A stretch of 64,000 bases of DNA from Pseudomonas putida (GTDB taxonomy: Bacteria > Pseudomonadota > Gammaproteobacteria > Pseudomonadales > Pseudomonadaceae), in NCBI RefSeq assembly GCF_002741075.1, contig NZ_CP016634.1, positions 2,650,501 through 2,714,500 of the forward strand, given 5' to 3'. The notes beneath the pieces are model-generated. The model did no database searches and was not told the DNA's origin. It saw nothing but the letters and a program-made list of their open reading frames with translations. A program made the translations under genes and the position numbers. Of this stretch, positions 9,763 through 19,287 are shown one piece after another. How positions within the stretch are numbered: the first letter of the stretch is position 1; each line of letters starts with the position of its first letter.

Positions 9763-10758
9763 TCAAAGCCCGGCCACGTGCCGGATGTCTTCGCGATGTG
9801 AACTCAGATAAGGCAACACTGCCGCCAGCAGCGGCGCCTTGAACTGCTCCTGGAAACGGTGCGCCAGCCCTGGGATCAGGCGCAATTGGCTGCCCTGGAT
9901 GTGCGCGGCCAGGTGCACCCCATGCATCACCGGCAGCAGCGGATCGGCCGTACCATGCACCACCAGCGTGGGCACGCGTAACTGGTTGAGCAGCGTCACC
10001 CGGCTGGGCTCGGCGAGAATCGCCATGATCTGACGTTGGGCCCCTTCTGGATTGAACGCCCGGTCATAGGCCACGGCCGCCTGATGCAACAGCGCCGTGC
10101 GGTCGTCCGGGATCGTCGGGCTGCCCAGGGCGGCCAGCAGGTCCGCCTGGTGCTCGATGGCCACCTCGCGATTCGGCGCATCCCGCCGGGCCAGCAGTTG
10201 CACCAACGCCGTGCTTGGCGCCGGCAGGCCTTCGGCGCCGGAGCTCGACATCACCAGCGTCAGGCTGCGCACGCGCTCCGGTGCCATTGCCGCCAGGTGC
10301 TGGGCAATCATGCCGCCCATGCTCACTCCCAGCACATGGAACTGCTCGATCTTCAGCTCATCCATCAGGCGCAAGCCATCGGTGGCCATGTCGGTCAAGG
10401 TATAGGGCGCCGACACCGGCAGCCCCAGTTTGTAACGCAACACCTCGACGGTCAGGTTGGCCGAGGCTGGCTGTTGGTTCCAGCGTGACAGCCCGACATC
10501 GCGATTGTCATAGCGAATGACCCGAAACCCTTGGCCGCACAGGGCCTCGACCACATCATCGGGCCAATGGATCAGTTGCCCGCCCAGGCCCATGACCAGC
10601 AGCAACACCGGGTCCGACGGTGCCCCCACGCTCTGGTACACCAGGCTCAGTTCACCCAGTTCGGCCCGTTGCACCGGCACCTGCGCGTCGCAGCGCGGCG
10701 CCGACGCAGTGGCCGATGCGCTGAACAATAAAAAGAAAAAAACCCAAAAAGCCCGCAT
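9763..10758 (-). CDS. Exported alpha/beta hydrolase
   Basis: A 331-residue alpha/beta-hydrolase with an N-terminal signal peptide (MRAFWVFFFLLFSASATASA), so probably periplasmic. The nucleophile elbow is LGVSMGGM (Ser), the acid is in VVHGTADPLLP, and the histidine is in IPGLAHRFQE, so a complete catalytic triad is visible. The oxyanion region is LLVMGLGGQ. The substrate cannot be told from sequence; esterase or lipase-like activity is the usual expectation. I chose the start at 10758 because it begins the signal peptide, although the ribosome site is weak. It is divergent from metR. Confidence 0.78.
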   Translation of the reverse strand: MRAFWVFFFLLFSASATASAPRCDAQVPVQRAELGELSLVYQSVGAPSDPVLLLVMGLGGQLIHWPDDVVEALCGQGFRVIRYDNRDVGLSRWNQQPASANLTVEVLRYKLGLPVSAPYTLTDMATDGLRLMDELKIEQFHVLGVSMGGMIAQHLAAMAPERVRSLTLVMSSSGAEGLPAPSTALVQLLARRDAPNREVAIEHQADLLAALGSPTIPDDRTALLHQAAVAYDRAFNPEGAQRQIMAILAEPSRVTLLNQLRVPTLVVHGTADPLLPVMHGVHLAAHIQGSQLRLIPGLAHRFQEQFKAPLLAAVLPYLSSHREDIRHVAGL

Positions 10759-10898
10759 GAAAGAAACACCAGAATGCAGATCCCCAGTAGATCGCGAGTC
10801 TGATGAAATCTCGTCGAGGGCGCTGCCACAGAACCATGACAGTTTTATTAAGCCTGCCGAGCGGTCATCGCATCGCCAGTCGACAGCTGCCCACAACA

Positions 10899-10911
10899 TG
10901 AGAGAAACTCA
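10899..10911. promoter_or_regulatory. Possible MetR-type operator in the hydrolase-metR divergent region
   Basis: TGAG-AGAAA-CTCA is an inverted repeat with a 5-nt spacer, close to the enterobacterial MetR consensus TGAA-N5-TTCA. It lies about 43 nt before the metR start, a position suited to autoregulation. The match is imperfect and the assignment is tentative. Confidence 0.35.
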
Positions 10912-10953
10912 ACATCATGCTTTTTTTCTCCCGTTCTACCCCCGGAGCCTTCT

Positions 10954-11871
10954 GTGCTGGAAATCCGCCACCTGAAAACCCTTCATGCCCTGCGCGAAGC
11001 CGACAGCCTGGTAGAGGCAGCCGAACGCCTGCATCTGACCCAGTCGGCCCTCTCGCATCAATTCAAGGAGCTGGAAGAACGCCTGGGGATGGCGCTGTTC
11101 GTGCGCAAGACCAAGCCGATCCGTTTCACCAGCGCTGGCCTGCGCCTGCTGCAACTGGCCGATGCCACCCTGCCCCTGCTGCGCGGCGCCGAACGTGACA
11201 TTGCCCGGCTGGCCGGTGGCACCGCAGGACGTCTGCACATGGCCATCGAGTGCCACAGCTGTTTCCAATGGCTGATGCCGACCATCGACCAGTTTCGCGA
11301 TGCCTGGCCGGAGGTGGAACTGGACCTGGCTTCAGGCTTTGCCTTCGCCCCACTACCGGCCTTGGCTCGTGGCGATCTGGACCTGGTGGTGACCTCTGAC
11401 CCCGTGGACCTACCGGGTATCACCTATGTGCCGCTGTTCACCTATGAGGCCATGCTCGCGGTCGCCAATCAGCACCCGTTGGCCAGCAAACCCTACATCG
11501 TGCCCCAGGACCTGCTCGATCAGACCCTGATCACCTACCCGGTGGAGCGCGACCGCCTGGACATCTTCACCCGTTTCCTGGAGCCGGCCGATATCGAACC
11601 GGCCGCGGTGCGCACCTCGGAGCTGACGGTGATGATGATGCAATTGGTGGCCAGTGGCCGTGGAGTGTGCGGTATTCCGCACTGGGCGCTGCACGAATAC
11701 AGCTCGCGCGGTTATGTGAAAGGCAAGCGCCTGGGTGAAAAGGGCCTATTCGCCACGCTGCACGCGGCGGTGCGCACCGACATGCTCGATGCGCCCTACA
11801 TGCGCGACTTCCTGCTGACGGCCAAGGACACGTCCTTCTCCACCCTCGATGGTGTCAGCGCGGTGCGCTGA
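10954..11871 (+). CDS. metR: LysR-type methionine biosynthesis regulator MetR
   Basis: A 305-residue LysR-type regulator. The N-terminal winged helix-turn-helix reads SLVEAAERLHLTQSALSHQF, and the effector domain includes GRLHMAIECHSCFQWLMPTI, a segment I recognise from MetR. MetR senses homocysteine and controls metE, metH and related genes. The start is a GTG at 10954 after a GGAG-like site. Its 3' end overlaps the convergent Nudix gene by 17 nt. Confidence 0.9.
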   Translation: MLEIRHLKTLHALREADSLVEAAERLHLTQSALSHQFKELEERLGMALFVRKTKPIRFTSAGLRLLQLADATLPLLRGAERDIARLAGGTAGRLHMAIECHSCFQWLMPTIDQFRDAWPEVELDLASGFAFAPLPALARGDLDLVVTSDPVDLPGITYVPLFTYEAMLAVANQHPLASKPYIVPQDLLDQTLITYPVERDRLDIFTRFLEPADIEPAAVRTSELTVMMMQLVASGRGVCGIPHWALHEYSSRGYVKGKRLGEKGLFATLHAAVRTDMLDAPYMRDFLLTAKDTSFSTLDGVSAVR

Positions 11872-12268
11872 CCGTCTGGCGGTAGAGCGGCAGGATCAGG
11901 TCACGGGTCAACGGTGCCAGCTCAAGGTCCGTGACCTGATCAGCGCTCAGCCATACCACTTCTTCAATCTCGGCGGCCGGTACGACGGCCGAGGCGCTGT
12001 CGACCCGAAACAGCTGCGCCTGAACCTCGAAGCCAGGCTCGTTGGCGGCCGGTGCGCTGAATTGGCCCAGATAGACCGCCTGCTCGGGGTCCAGCCGCAG
12101 CCCCAGTTCCTCGTGCAACTCACGCACCAGCGCCGCCTGCGGCGACTCCCCCGCATCGATCTTGCCTCCGGGCTGCATGAAGGCCAGGGTGCCGCGCTTG
12201 CGCACGAGCAGGGTACGACCTTGGGGGTCGATGAGCAGGGCGGCGGCGATGCGGATGATCTGGGACAT
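11855..12268 (-). CDS. Nudix hydrolase
   Basis: A 137-residue Nudix protein. The Nudix box is complete: G-K-I-D-A-G-E at its start and R-E-L-H-E-E-L-G-L at its end (residues ~35-57), which binds the catalytic metal. Members cleave nucleoside diphosphate derivatives, often oxidised nucleotides. The substrate is not predictable here. It is convergent with metR, overlapping it by 17 nt, and divergent from lhr. Confidence 0.85.
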   Translation of the reverse strand: MSQIIRIAAALLIDPQGRTLLVRKRGTLAFMQPGGKIDAGESPQAALVRELHEELGLRLDPEQAVYLGQFSAPAANEPGFEVQAQLFRVDSASAVVPAAEIEEVVWLSADQVTDLELAPLTRDLILPLYRQTVSAPR

Positions 12269-12392
12269 GGGAACTCGCTTACAGGTAAAAAGGCAGCAAG
12301 GATCACACGGGCGCAGGGTACGGACAAGGAACCGCTAAGTTCATGACGAACGGCCCCTTGCCAATGGCCGCCTCACCCTCCATAAACGACAC

Positions 12393-15300
12393 ATGAACCT
12401 TCCCGCCCAGCACCATCCGGTGCTCGACCTGTTCCATCCCGCCGTCGGCACCTGGTTCCGGCAACATTTCGCCACCGTGACCGACGCCCAGGCGCGCGCC
12501 TGGCCACTGATCCACGGTGGCCAGTCGATGCTGCTCGCCGCCCCTACCGGTTCGGGCAAGACCTTGAGCGCATTCCTTGCTGTGCTCGATGAACTGTTTT
12601 GCCAAGGCCTGTCACAGGGAGGCGAACTGCCCGCGCAGACCCAGGTGGTCTATGTATCGCCACTCAAGGCGCTGTCCAACGACATCCGCCTCAACCTCGA
12701 AGTGCCTCTGGCAGGTATCAGCCAGGCGCTCCAGGCCCAAGGCCTGCCGGCGGCGCGCATCACCACCCAGGTACGCACCGGCGACACGCCGCAAAAGGAA
12801 CGTGCGGCCATGCGCAAGCAAGCGCCGCACATTCTGGTGACCACCCCCGAGTCGCTCTACGTACTGCTGGGCTCAGCCTCTGGCCGCGAGGGCCTGGCCA
12901 CTGTGCACACGGTCATCGTCGACGAGATTCATGCCTTGGCAGGCAACAAGCGCGGCTGCCACCTGGCCTTGACCCTCGAGCGCTTGCAAGCGCTGTGCGC
13001 ACGCCCCTTGCGCCGCATTGGCCTGTCTGCGACCCAACGCCCCGTGGAACGCGTGGCGCAGTTTCTGGTCGGTCACCAGCGCCCATGCGCCATCATCGAC
13101 GTCGGCCATGCCCGCCGCCGCGACCTGGCCATCGAAGTCCCGCCCGTGCCGCTGGGGGCAGTGATGGCCACCGATGTGTGGAATCTGGTCTACGACCGTA
13201 TCGCCGCCCTCGCCCGCGAACACCGCACCACGCTGGTTTTCGTCAACACCCGGCGCCTGGCCGAACGACTGACCCGCCACTTGGGCGAGCGCCTGGGCCT
13301 GGACGCCGTGGCCGCGCACCACGGCAGCCTGGCCAAGGAGTACCGCCTGGCCGCCGAACAGCGCCTGAAAGCGGGCGAACTGCAAGTACTGGTAGCCACC
13401 GCCTCGTTGGAGCTGGGCATCGACATCGGCGAGGTGGAGCTGGTGTGCCAGATCGCCTCGCCCGGCTCGATTTCGGCCTTCCTGCAACGGGTCGGGCGTT
13501 CTGGACACCAGGTGGAGGGGGTGCCCAAAGGGCGGCTGTTCCCGACCTCGCGAGACGACCTGATCGAATGCGTGGCCTTGCTCGACTGCATACGCCACGG
13601 TGAACTCGACGAATTGCACATCCCCAAGGCGCCGCTTGACGTCTTGGCCCAGCAGATCGTCGCCGAAGTGGCCAACCAGCCCTGGCCGGAACAGGCGCTG
13701 TACGACTGTCTGCGCCAGGCTACGCCCTACAGCGCCCTGGATCAGCATCACTACCAGGCATTGCTGCGCATGCTCGCCGAGGGCTACAACGGTCGCCAGG
13801 GCATACGCAGCGCCTACCTGCATCGTGACGCGGTCAGCGCCACCTTGCGTGGGCGCCGGGGCAGCCAACTGACCGCGCTGACCAGCGGCGGAACCATTCC
13901 GGACACCGCCGACTACGCCGTGTTGCTCGAACCCCAGTCACTGAACATCGGCAGCGTCAACGAAGACTTCGCGGTGGAGAGCATTGCCGGCGACATCTTC
14001 CAGTTGGGCAACGCCTCCTATCGCATCTTGCGAGTCGAGCCAGGCCGGGTGCGGGTCGAAGACGCCCACGGCCTGCCGCCGACCATCCCTTTCTGGCTCG
14101 GTGAAGCGCCCGGGCGCAGCGATGAGCTGTCCGCCGCCGTGGCCCGCCTGCAGGCGCGTATCGATGAGCGTTTGCAGGCCAGCGCCGGCGACTTCGCCCC
14201 GGTGCTGGCCTGGCTCCAGGAGGCCTTCGCACTGGACGAAGCCAGCGCCAGCCAACTGCTCGACTACCTGGGGCGCACCTGGCAAGTGTTCGGTGCCCTG
14301 CCCTCGCAGCGGACGCTGGTGATGGAGCGCTTTTTCGACGAGTCCGGCGGCACCCAGCTGATCATCCATTCGCCCTACGGCAGCCGCATCAACCGGGCGT
14401 GGGGCCTGGCCCTGCGCAAGCGTTTCTGTCGTACGTTCAACTTCGAACTGCAAGCTGCGGCCAGCGAGGACGCCATCGTGCTGTCGCTGTCCACCAGCCA
14501 CAGCTTCGCGCTGGACGACGTCTGGCGCTACCTGTCCAGCACCAGCGCGCAGCCGATCCTGGTCCAGGCCTTGCTCGATGCCCCGCTGTTCGGCGTGCGC
14601 TGGCGTTGGAATGCCGGCGTGGCGCTGGCCTTGCCGCGCTACATCGGAGGGCGAAAGGTGGCGCCACAGATCCAGCGGATGAAAAGCGAAGACCTGATCG
14701 CCGCCGTGTTCCCCGATCAAATCGCCTGCCTCGAAAACATCGCGGGTGAGCGGCAGATTCCCGACCATCCGTTGGTGGAGCAGACCCTCGACGACTGCCT
14801 GCATGAAGCCATGGACAGCGACGGCTGGCTGGCCATGCTGCGGCGTATGGAAAACGGCCAGATCCGCCTACTCGCCCGCGACCTGCCGGCCCCGTCCCCA
14901 CTGGCCTCGGCCATCCTCAATGCCCGGCCCTATACCTTCCTGGACGACGCGCCTCTGGAGGAGCGCCGCACCCAGGCGGTGCTCAACCGCCGCTGGAATG
15001 AGGTCCACAGCAGCGACGATCTGGGCGCGCTGGACGTCGAAGCCATCACCGCCGTGCAGGCCGAAGCCTGGCCGCAGCCGGGCAGTGCCGACGAGATGCA
15101 CGAAGCGTTGATGAGCCTGGGCGTCATCAGCCAGGCCGAGGTGCAGGCCAATGCGCCCTGGGCTGGCCTGCTCGGCCAATTGGCCGATGCAGGTCGCGCC
15201 TGCCAGTTGCACACCGGAGAGCACAGCCTGTGGCTTGCACGCGAACGCCTGAACCTGTTGCTGGCGTGTTATCCGCAAGCGCGCCTGGCGCCTGAGTTCG

Positions 15301-16706
15301 CGATGCTGCCAGGCTTCGACCACCCTATCGAGCCAGACACCGCGCTGACCGAACTGCTGCGCTCGCGTCTGAGCGGTTTCGGCCCGTTGACCGTGGCGCA
15401 GATCGCCGCGCCCCTGGGCTTGCCCAGCAGCGCTATCGAACAAGCCCTCGCCCGCCTGGAAGTCGAAGGCTACGTGCTACGCGGGCATTTCAGCCCAGGC
15501 CAGCACTCCCAGCAGTGGTGCGAGCGGCATCTGCTGGCGCGTATCCATCGCTACACGGTCAAGCGCCTGCGCCGGGAGATCGAGCCGGTCACCCTGCAGC
15601 ACTTCATGCGTTTTCTGTTCGACTGGCAACACCTGGCGACCAGCGAGCGCGTACAGGGGCCGCAGGCGGTGGCCTTGGTGCTCGATCAGTTGCAAGGGTT
15701 CCCGAGTGCGGCCGGCGCCTGGGAAGCTGAGCTGCTGCCTGCCCGCATCAAGGACTACAGCCCACATTGGCTCGACGATGCCTGCCGCAGCGGGCAGTGG
15801 GCCTGGAGCCGGCTGGCGACCACGGTTTCGGGCAGCACATTGTCGAGCACGCCGCTGGTGCTGTTGCCTCGTGAACATCTGAGTCTCTGGCGCAGCCTCG
15901 CCGCAGCCCCGGCGCCCGATGAGCTCGCGCCCAGGGCACAGCGCGTGTACGAAACCCTGCAGACCCAGGGCGCATTGTTCTTCGACGAGCTGGCCCACGA
16001 GGCGCATCTGCTGCCCAGCGAACTCGAAACAGCCTTGCAGCAATTGGTGGGCGCAGGGCTGGTCGGCGCCGACAGCTTCACCGGCCTGCGCAGCCTGATC
16101 ACGCCAGCCAACAAGCGCACCTCGCGCAACAGCCGCCGGGGCCATCCGCCACTCTCCAGCAGCATGGCCCATGCCGGGCGCTGGGCGCTGCTGCGCCGAA
16201 GCAGTACCGCGCCAGACCACGAGCAGCGGCTGGAACACATCGCACGGACGCTGTTGCGCCGATACGGGGTGATCTGCTGGCGTTTGCTGGAGCGCGAAAG
16301 CGACGCCCTGCCGCCCTGGCGTGAGTTGCTGCGTTGCTATCACCGCTTGGAAGCACGCGGTGAGATACGCGGTGGGCGCTTCATCGCGGGGCTGGCCGGC
16401 GAGCAATTCGCCCTGCCCGAGGCAGTCGGTTTGCTGCGTCAGGTACGAAAGCGTGCCTCACACGGCGAACTGGTGATGGTCAGCGCCTGCGACCCGCTGA
16501 ACTTGCTGGGGACCTTGCTGCCAGGGAACAAGGTGGCCGCGGTCGGCGGCAATCGGTTGCTGTATCGCGATGGTGTGCCGGTAGCGACCCGCGTGGCGGG
16601 ACGATATGAGTTCCTGTTGGATGCCTCGACGACGGAGCAGGAAACCTGGCGACAACAATTGTTGCGCGACAGGCCCGGAGGCTGTTTCGCGCCAGATCGC
16701 GGGTAA
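12393..16706 (+). CDS. lhr: Large ATP-dependent DNA helicase Lhr
   Basis: A 1437-residue superfamily 2 helicase of the long Lhr type, implicated in DNA damage tolerance in bacteria. Motifs in order: Walker A APTGSGKT (residues 50-57), DEIH (motif II, ~176-179), SATQ (motif III), the recombinase-like domain 2 with VFVNTRRLAERL, and motif VI QRVGRSGH. The Lhr winged-helix and beta-barrel regions follow, then a long C-terminal extension of about 550 residues that separates Lhr from the shorter Lhr-core proteins. It stands alone, with REP sequences after it. Confidence 0.9.
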   Translation: MNLPAQHHPVLDLFHPAVGTWFRQHFATVTDAQARAWPLIHGGQSMLLAAPTGSGKTLSAFLAVLDELFCQGLSQGGELPAQTQVVYVSPLKALSNDIRLNLEVPLAGISQALQAQGLPAARITTQVRTGDTPQKERAAMRKQAPHILVTTPESLYVLLGSASGREGLATVHTVIVDEIHALAGNKRGCHLALTLERLQALCARPLRRIGLSATQRPVERVAQFLVGHQRPCAIIDVGHARRRDLAIEVPPVPLGAVMATDVWNLVYDRIAALAREHRTTLVFVNTRRLAERLTRHLGERLGLDAVAAHHGSLAKEYRLAAEQRLKAGELQVLVATASLELGIDIGEVELVCQIASPGSISAFLQRVGRSGHQVEGVPKGRLFPTSRDDLIECVALLDCIRHGELDELHIPKAPLDVLAQQIVAEVANQPWPEQALYDCLRQATPYSALDQHHYQALLRMLAEGYNGRQGIRSAYLHRDAVSATLRGRRGSQLTALTSGGTIPDTADYAVLLEPQSLNIGSVNEDFAVESIAGDIFQLGNASYRILRVEPGRVRVEDAHGLPPTIPFWLGEAPGRSDELSAAVARLQARIDERLQASAGDFAPVLAWLQEAFALDEASASQLLDYLGRTWQVFGALPSQRTLVMERFFDESGGTQLIIHSPYGSRINRAWGLALRKRFCRTFNFELQAAASEDAIVLSLSTSHSFALDDVWRYLSSTSAQPILVQALLDAPLFGVRWRWNAGVALALPRYIGGRKVAPQIQRMKSEDLIAAVFPDQIACLENIAGERQIPDHPLVEQTLDDCLHEAMDSDGWLAMLRRMENGQIRLLARDLPAPSPLASAILNARPYTFLDDAPLEERRTQAVLNRRWNEVHSSDDLGALDVEAITAVQAEAWPQPGSADEMHEALMSLGVISQAEVQANAPWAGLLGQLADAGRACQLHTGEHSLWLARERLNLLLACYPQARLAPEFAMLPGFDHPIEPDTALTELLRSRLSGFGPLTVAQIAAPLGLPSSAIEQALARLEVEGYVLRGHFSPGQHSQQWCERHLLARIHRYTVKRLRREIEPVTLQHFMRFLFDWQHLATSERVQGPQAVALVLDQLQGFPSAAGAWEAELLPARIKDYSPHWLDDACRSGQWAWSRLATTVSGSTLSSTPLVLLPREHLSLWRSLAAAPAPDELAPRAQRVYETLQTQGALFFDELAHEAHLLPSELETALQQLVGAGLVGADSFTGLRSLITPANKRTSRNSRRGHPPLSSSMAHAGRWALLRRSSTAPDHEQRLEHIARTLLRRYGVICWRLLERESDALPPWRELLRCYHRLEARGEIRGGRFIAGLAGEQFALPEAVGLLRQVRKRASHGELVMVSACDPLNLLGTLLPGNKVAAVGGNRLLYRDGVPVATRVAGRYEFLLDASTTEQETWRQQLLRDRPGGCFAPDRG

Positions 16707-16755
16707 GCCCGCACCCCACCTGACCTGCGGTGAATCCTGTGTGGGGTTTACCCAC
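16695..16755. repeat. REP-like inverted repeats after lhr
   Basis: A REP core variant GCGGGTAAGCCCGC followed by CACCCCAC lies at about 16699-16719, and GTGGGGTTTACCCAC lies at 16741-16755. They overlap the lhr stop region and can form a hairpin. The rest of the gap to 16910 holds no gene that I can support. Confidence 0.6.
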
Positions 16756-16910
16756 AAAAATGCTTGCCACCGAAGGACAGCCGCCCCTGCGCATGACCAA
16801 TCTTTCATGCGTACAGCGGGCCATCGACTGGCATTACGCCACGCAATGGGGCTATGGTCGGGGTTTGACCCAGGCCCCTGAGCCTGACCGAGCCATCGCA
16901 AGGACCCTGT

Positions 16911-18530
16911 ATGAGCCTGTCACTTCTCAGTCGCTATGCCTTCTTCGCCGCCTGTGTGCTGTTCACCCTGGCCAGCCTGCCCTTCCTGCACCATGAATGG
17001 CTGTGGCCGTTCACCCTGACCACCGGCGTGCTCACGCTGATCGGCCTGTTCGACCTGCTGCAGCAGCGCCATGCAGTGCGGCGCAACTACCCGATCCTCG
17101 GCAACATTCGTTATCTGGTCGAGGCCATTCGTCCAGAAATTCGCCAGTACCTGCTCGAAGCCGACAGCGACGCCCTGCCCTTCTCCCGGGCCCAGCGCTC
17201 GCTGGTCTATGCCCGGGCCAAGAACGAAGCGTCGGACAAACCCTTCGGCACGCTGATCGACGTCTATGAGTCAGGCTTCGAATTCATCGGCCACTCCATG
17301 CGCCCGGCGCCCTTGGCGGACCCGTCGAGCTTTCGCGTGGTGGTCGGCGGCCCGCAGTGCAGCCAGCCGTATTCGGCCTCTATCTTCAATATCTCGGCCA
17401 TGAGCTTCGGCTCGCTCAGCGCCAACGCCATCCGCGCCCTGAACCAGGGCGCCAAACTGGGCAACTTCGCCCACGACACCGGCGAAGGCAGCATCAGCCC
17501 TTACCACCGCGAGAATGGCGGTGACCTGGTCTGGGAGCTGGGCTCGGGCTATTTCGGCTGCCGCACCCCGGACGGGCGCTTCGACCCCGAGCGCTTCGCC
17601 GAGCAGGCGCGCAACCCGCAGGTGCGCATGATCGAGATCAAGATGAGCCAGGGCGCCAAGCCCGGCCATGGCGGTATCCTGCCCAAGCACAAGGTCACCG
17701 AAGAGATCGCCGAGACCCGTGGCGTGCTGATGGGCGAGGACTGCATCTCGCCGTCACGTCACAGCGCCTTCTCCACGCCCATCGAGATGATGCAGTTCAT
17801 TGCCCAGCTGCGTGAGCTGTCCGGCGGCAAGCCGGTGGGCTTCAAGTTCTGCCTGGGTCACCCCTGGGAATTCATGGGCATCGCCAAGGCCATGCTCGAG
17901 ACCGGCATCCTGCCGGATTTCATCGTCGTCGACGGCAAGGAAGGCGGCACTGGCGCAGCGCCAGTGGAGTTCACCGACCACATTGGCGTGCCGCTGCGCG
18001 AAGGCTTGTTGTTCGTGCACAACACCTTGGTGGGGCTGAACCTGCGCGACAAGATCAAGCTCGGCGCCAGCGGCAAGATCGTCAGTGCGTTCGATATCGC
18101 CAGCGTGCTGGCCATCGGCGCCGATTGGGCCAACGCGGCGCGCGGTTTCATGTTCGCCATCGGTTGCATCCAGTCCCAAAGCTGTCACACCAACAAGTGC
18201 CCAACCGGAGTGGCCACCCAGGATGCCCTGCGCCAGCGCGCCCTGGTGGTACCAGACAAGGCCCAGAGGGTGCTGAACTTCCACCACAACACCCTGCGCG
18301 CCCTGGCCGAGATGCTGGCCGCGGCGGGCCTGGAACATCCGGCGCAGTTGGAGGCCAAGCACCTGGTGCGGCGTATCTCCGCCACCGAGATCAAGCTGTT
18401 CTCGCAGATGCATGTGTTCCTCAAGCCAGGCGAGTTGCTCACCGGCGAGGTGAATGGGCAGTTCTATTCGCGCATGTGGCAGATGGCCCGGGCGGACAGT
18501 TTCGAGCCGCATACCGAGGTCGCCGCCTGA
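16911..18530 (+). CDS. FMN-binding glutamate synthase family protein (membrane-anchored)
   Basis: A 539-residue protein homologous to the FMN/iron-sulfur synthase domain of GltB. Two hydrophobic segments in the first ~50 residues should anchor it in the inner membrane. The FMN-binding barrel includes MSFGSLSANAIRALNQGAKL and GKEGGTGAAP. A 3Fe-4S cluster site is visible as C-x5-C-x4-C in GCIQSQSCHTNKCPTG. It lacks the glutaminase domain, so it is not a complete glutamate synthase; the true substrate is unknown. The start follows AAGGA. A terminator-like hairpin follows. Confidence 0.85.
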   Translation: MSLSLLSRYAFFAACVLFTLASLPFLHHEWLWPFTLTTGVLTLIGLFDLLQQRHAVRRNYPILGNIRYLVEAIRPEIRQYLLEADSDALPFSRAQRSLVYARAKNEASDKPFGTLIDVYESGFEFIGHSMRPAPLADPSSFRVVVGGPQCSQPYSASIFNISAMSFGSLSANAIRALNQGAKLGNFAHDTGEGSISPYHRENGGDLVWELGSGYFGCRTPDGRFDPERFAEQARNPQVRMIEIKMSQGAKPGHGGILPKHKVTEEIAETRGVLMGEDCISPSRHSAFSTPIEMMQFIAQLRELSGGKPVGFKFCLGHPWEFMGIAKAMLETGILPDFIVVDGKEGGTGAAPVEFTDHIGVPLREGLLFVHNTLVGLNLRDKIKLGASGKIVSAFDIASVLAIGADWANAARGFMFAIGCIQSQSCHTNKCPTGVATQDALRQRALVVPDKAQRVLNFHHNTLRALAEMLAAAGLEHPAQLEAKHLVRRISATEIKLFSQMHVFLKPGELLTGEVNGQFYSRMWQMARADSFEPHTEVAA

Positions 18531-18538
18531 GACGCCCC

Positions 18539-18576
18539 CACCCGATGTGTCTGCGCCGGGCCAGGCACATCGGGTG
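18539..18576 (+). terminator. Terminator-like hairpin after the glutamate-synthase-like gene
   Basis: CACCCGATGTG (18539-18549) pairs perfectly with CACATCGGGTG (18566-18576) and is followed by ATTTAG. The 11-bp stem begins 8 nt after the stop codon. Confidence 0.65.
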
Positions 18577-18683
18577 ATTTAGAGCTATGTCCTACAGTGC
18601 ACCCAGCCGCCTCCTACTCACCCTTAAATAGTCGTTAATCAATGGCCGACATGCTCGATGCCTCTCATTCAGGAGTGCGCATC

Positions 18684-19205
18684 ATGTCGTCGACCAATAA
18701 TCCAAACTTTCCAGAAACCTGCCCGGTGTCCAGGCCTCAGCGCCTGCTGTCGCTCGCCAGGCAGATCGCCGTGCTGGGCGTTGTCATGCCGATGTTGATG
18801 ATCGGCCTGCTCAAATTCACATCGATCGAAGTACAAGCCCTAAAGCCGCTCATCAGTCAGACACCTTGGCTGAGCTGGCTGTATGCCGTGTTTGGCGAGG
18901 CAGGAACATCCTACTTGCTGGGGGTGGTGGAGATATTGGCCGCCGCACTGGTCGTAGCCAGCCGATGGTCGAGCAAAGCCGCCATTGCCGGTGGAGTGCT
19001 TTGCACGCTCACCTTCGCCACGACACTCTCGATCATGCTTGCCGTGCCAATCTGGGAGGCCGCGTCAGGTGGCTTTCCCTGGCTCAATCGCGCCGGTAGC
19101 TTTCTGATCAAGGACCTGGCGCTGCTGGGTGTGAGTCTGATGGTATTGGCAGAAGGCTTGCTTCGCCGCCAGCGGCGCGCGCGATTGCCAGCCAGCAGCA
19201 TGTGA
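18684..19205 (+). CDS. YkgB/DUF417 family inner-membrane protein
   Basis: A 173-residue membrane protein with about four hydrophobic helices. The pattern LMIGLLKFTSIEVQALKPLI with SPWLSWLY-like and GVVEILAAALV segments is typical of the YkgB (RclC) family, linked in E. coli to reactive chlorine defence. The start at 18684 was preferred over an in-frame ATG at 18642 because it has AGGAG at the right distance. It appears monocistronic. The function here is not established. Confidence 0.72.
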   Translation: MSSTNNPNFPETCPVSRPQRLLSLARQIAVLGVVMPMLMIGLLKFTSIEVQALKPLISQTPWLSWLYAVFGEAGTSYLLGVVEILAAALVVASRWSSKAAIAGGVLCTLTFATTLSIMLAVPIWEAASGGFPWLNRAGSFLIKDLALLGVSLMVLAEGLLRRQRRARLPASSM

Positions 19206-19257
19206 CAAGGGTCAGCTCCACAGACCATTGATGGGCATGACAAGCGCCCCAAAAACA

Positions 19258-19281
19258 AAGCCCCGGCACTGGCCGGGGCTT
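19258..19281 (-). terminator. Rho-independent terminator of the permease gene
   Basis: AAGCCCCGG (19258-19266) pairs with CCGGGGCTT (19273-19281). Read on the minus strand the stem is followed by TTGTTTTTG, a U-rich tail, so it terminates the minus-strand permease transcript. Confidence 0.85.
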
Positions 19282-19287
19282 CGTTCG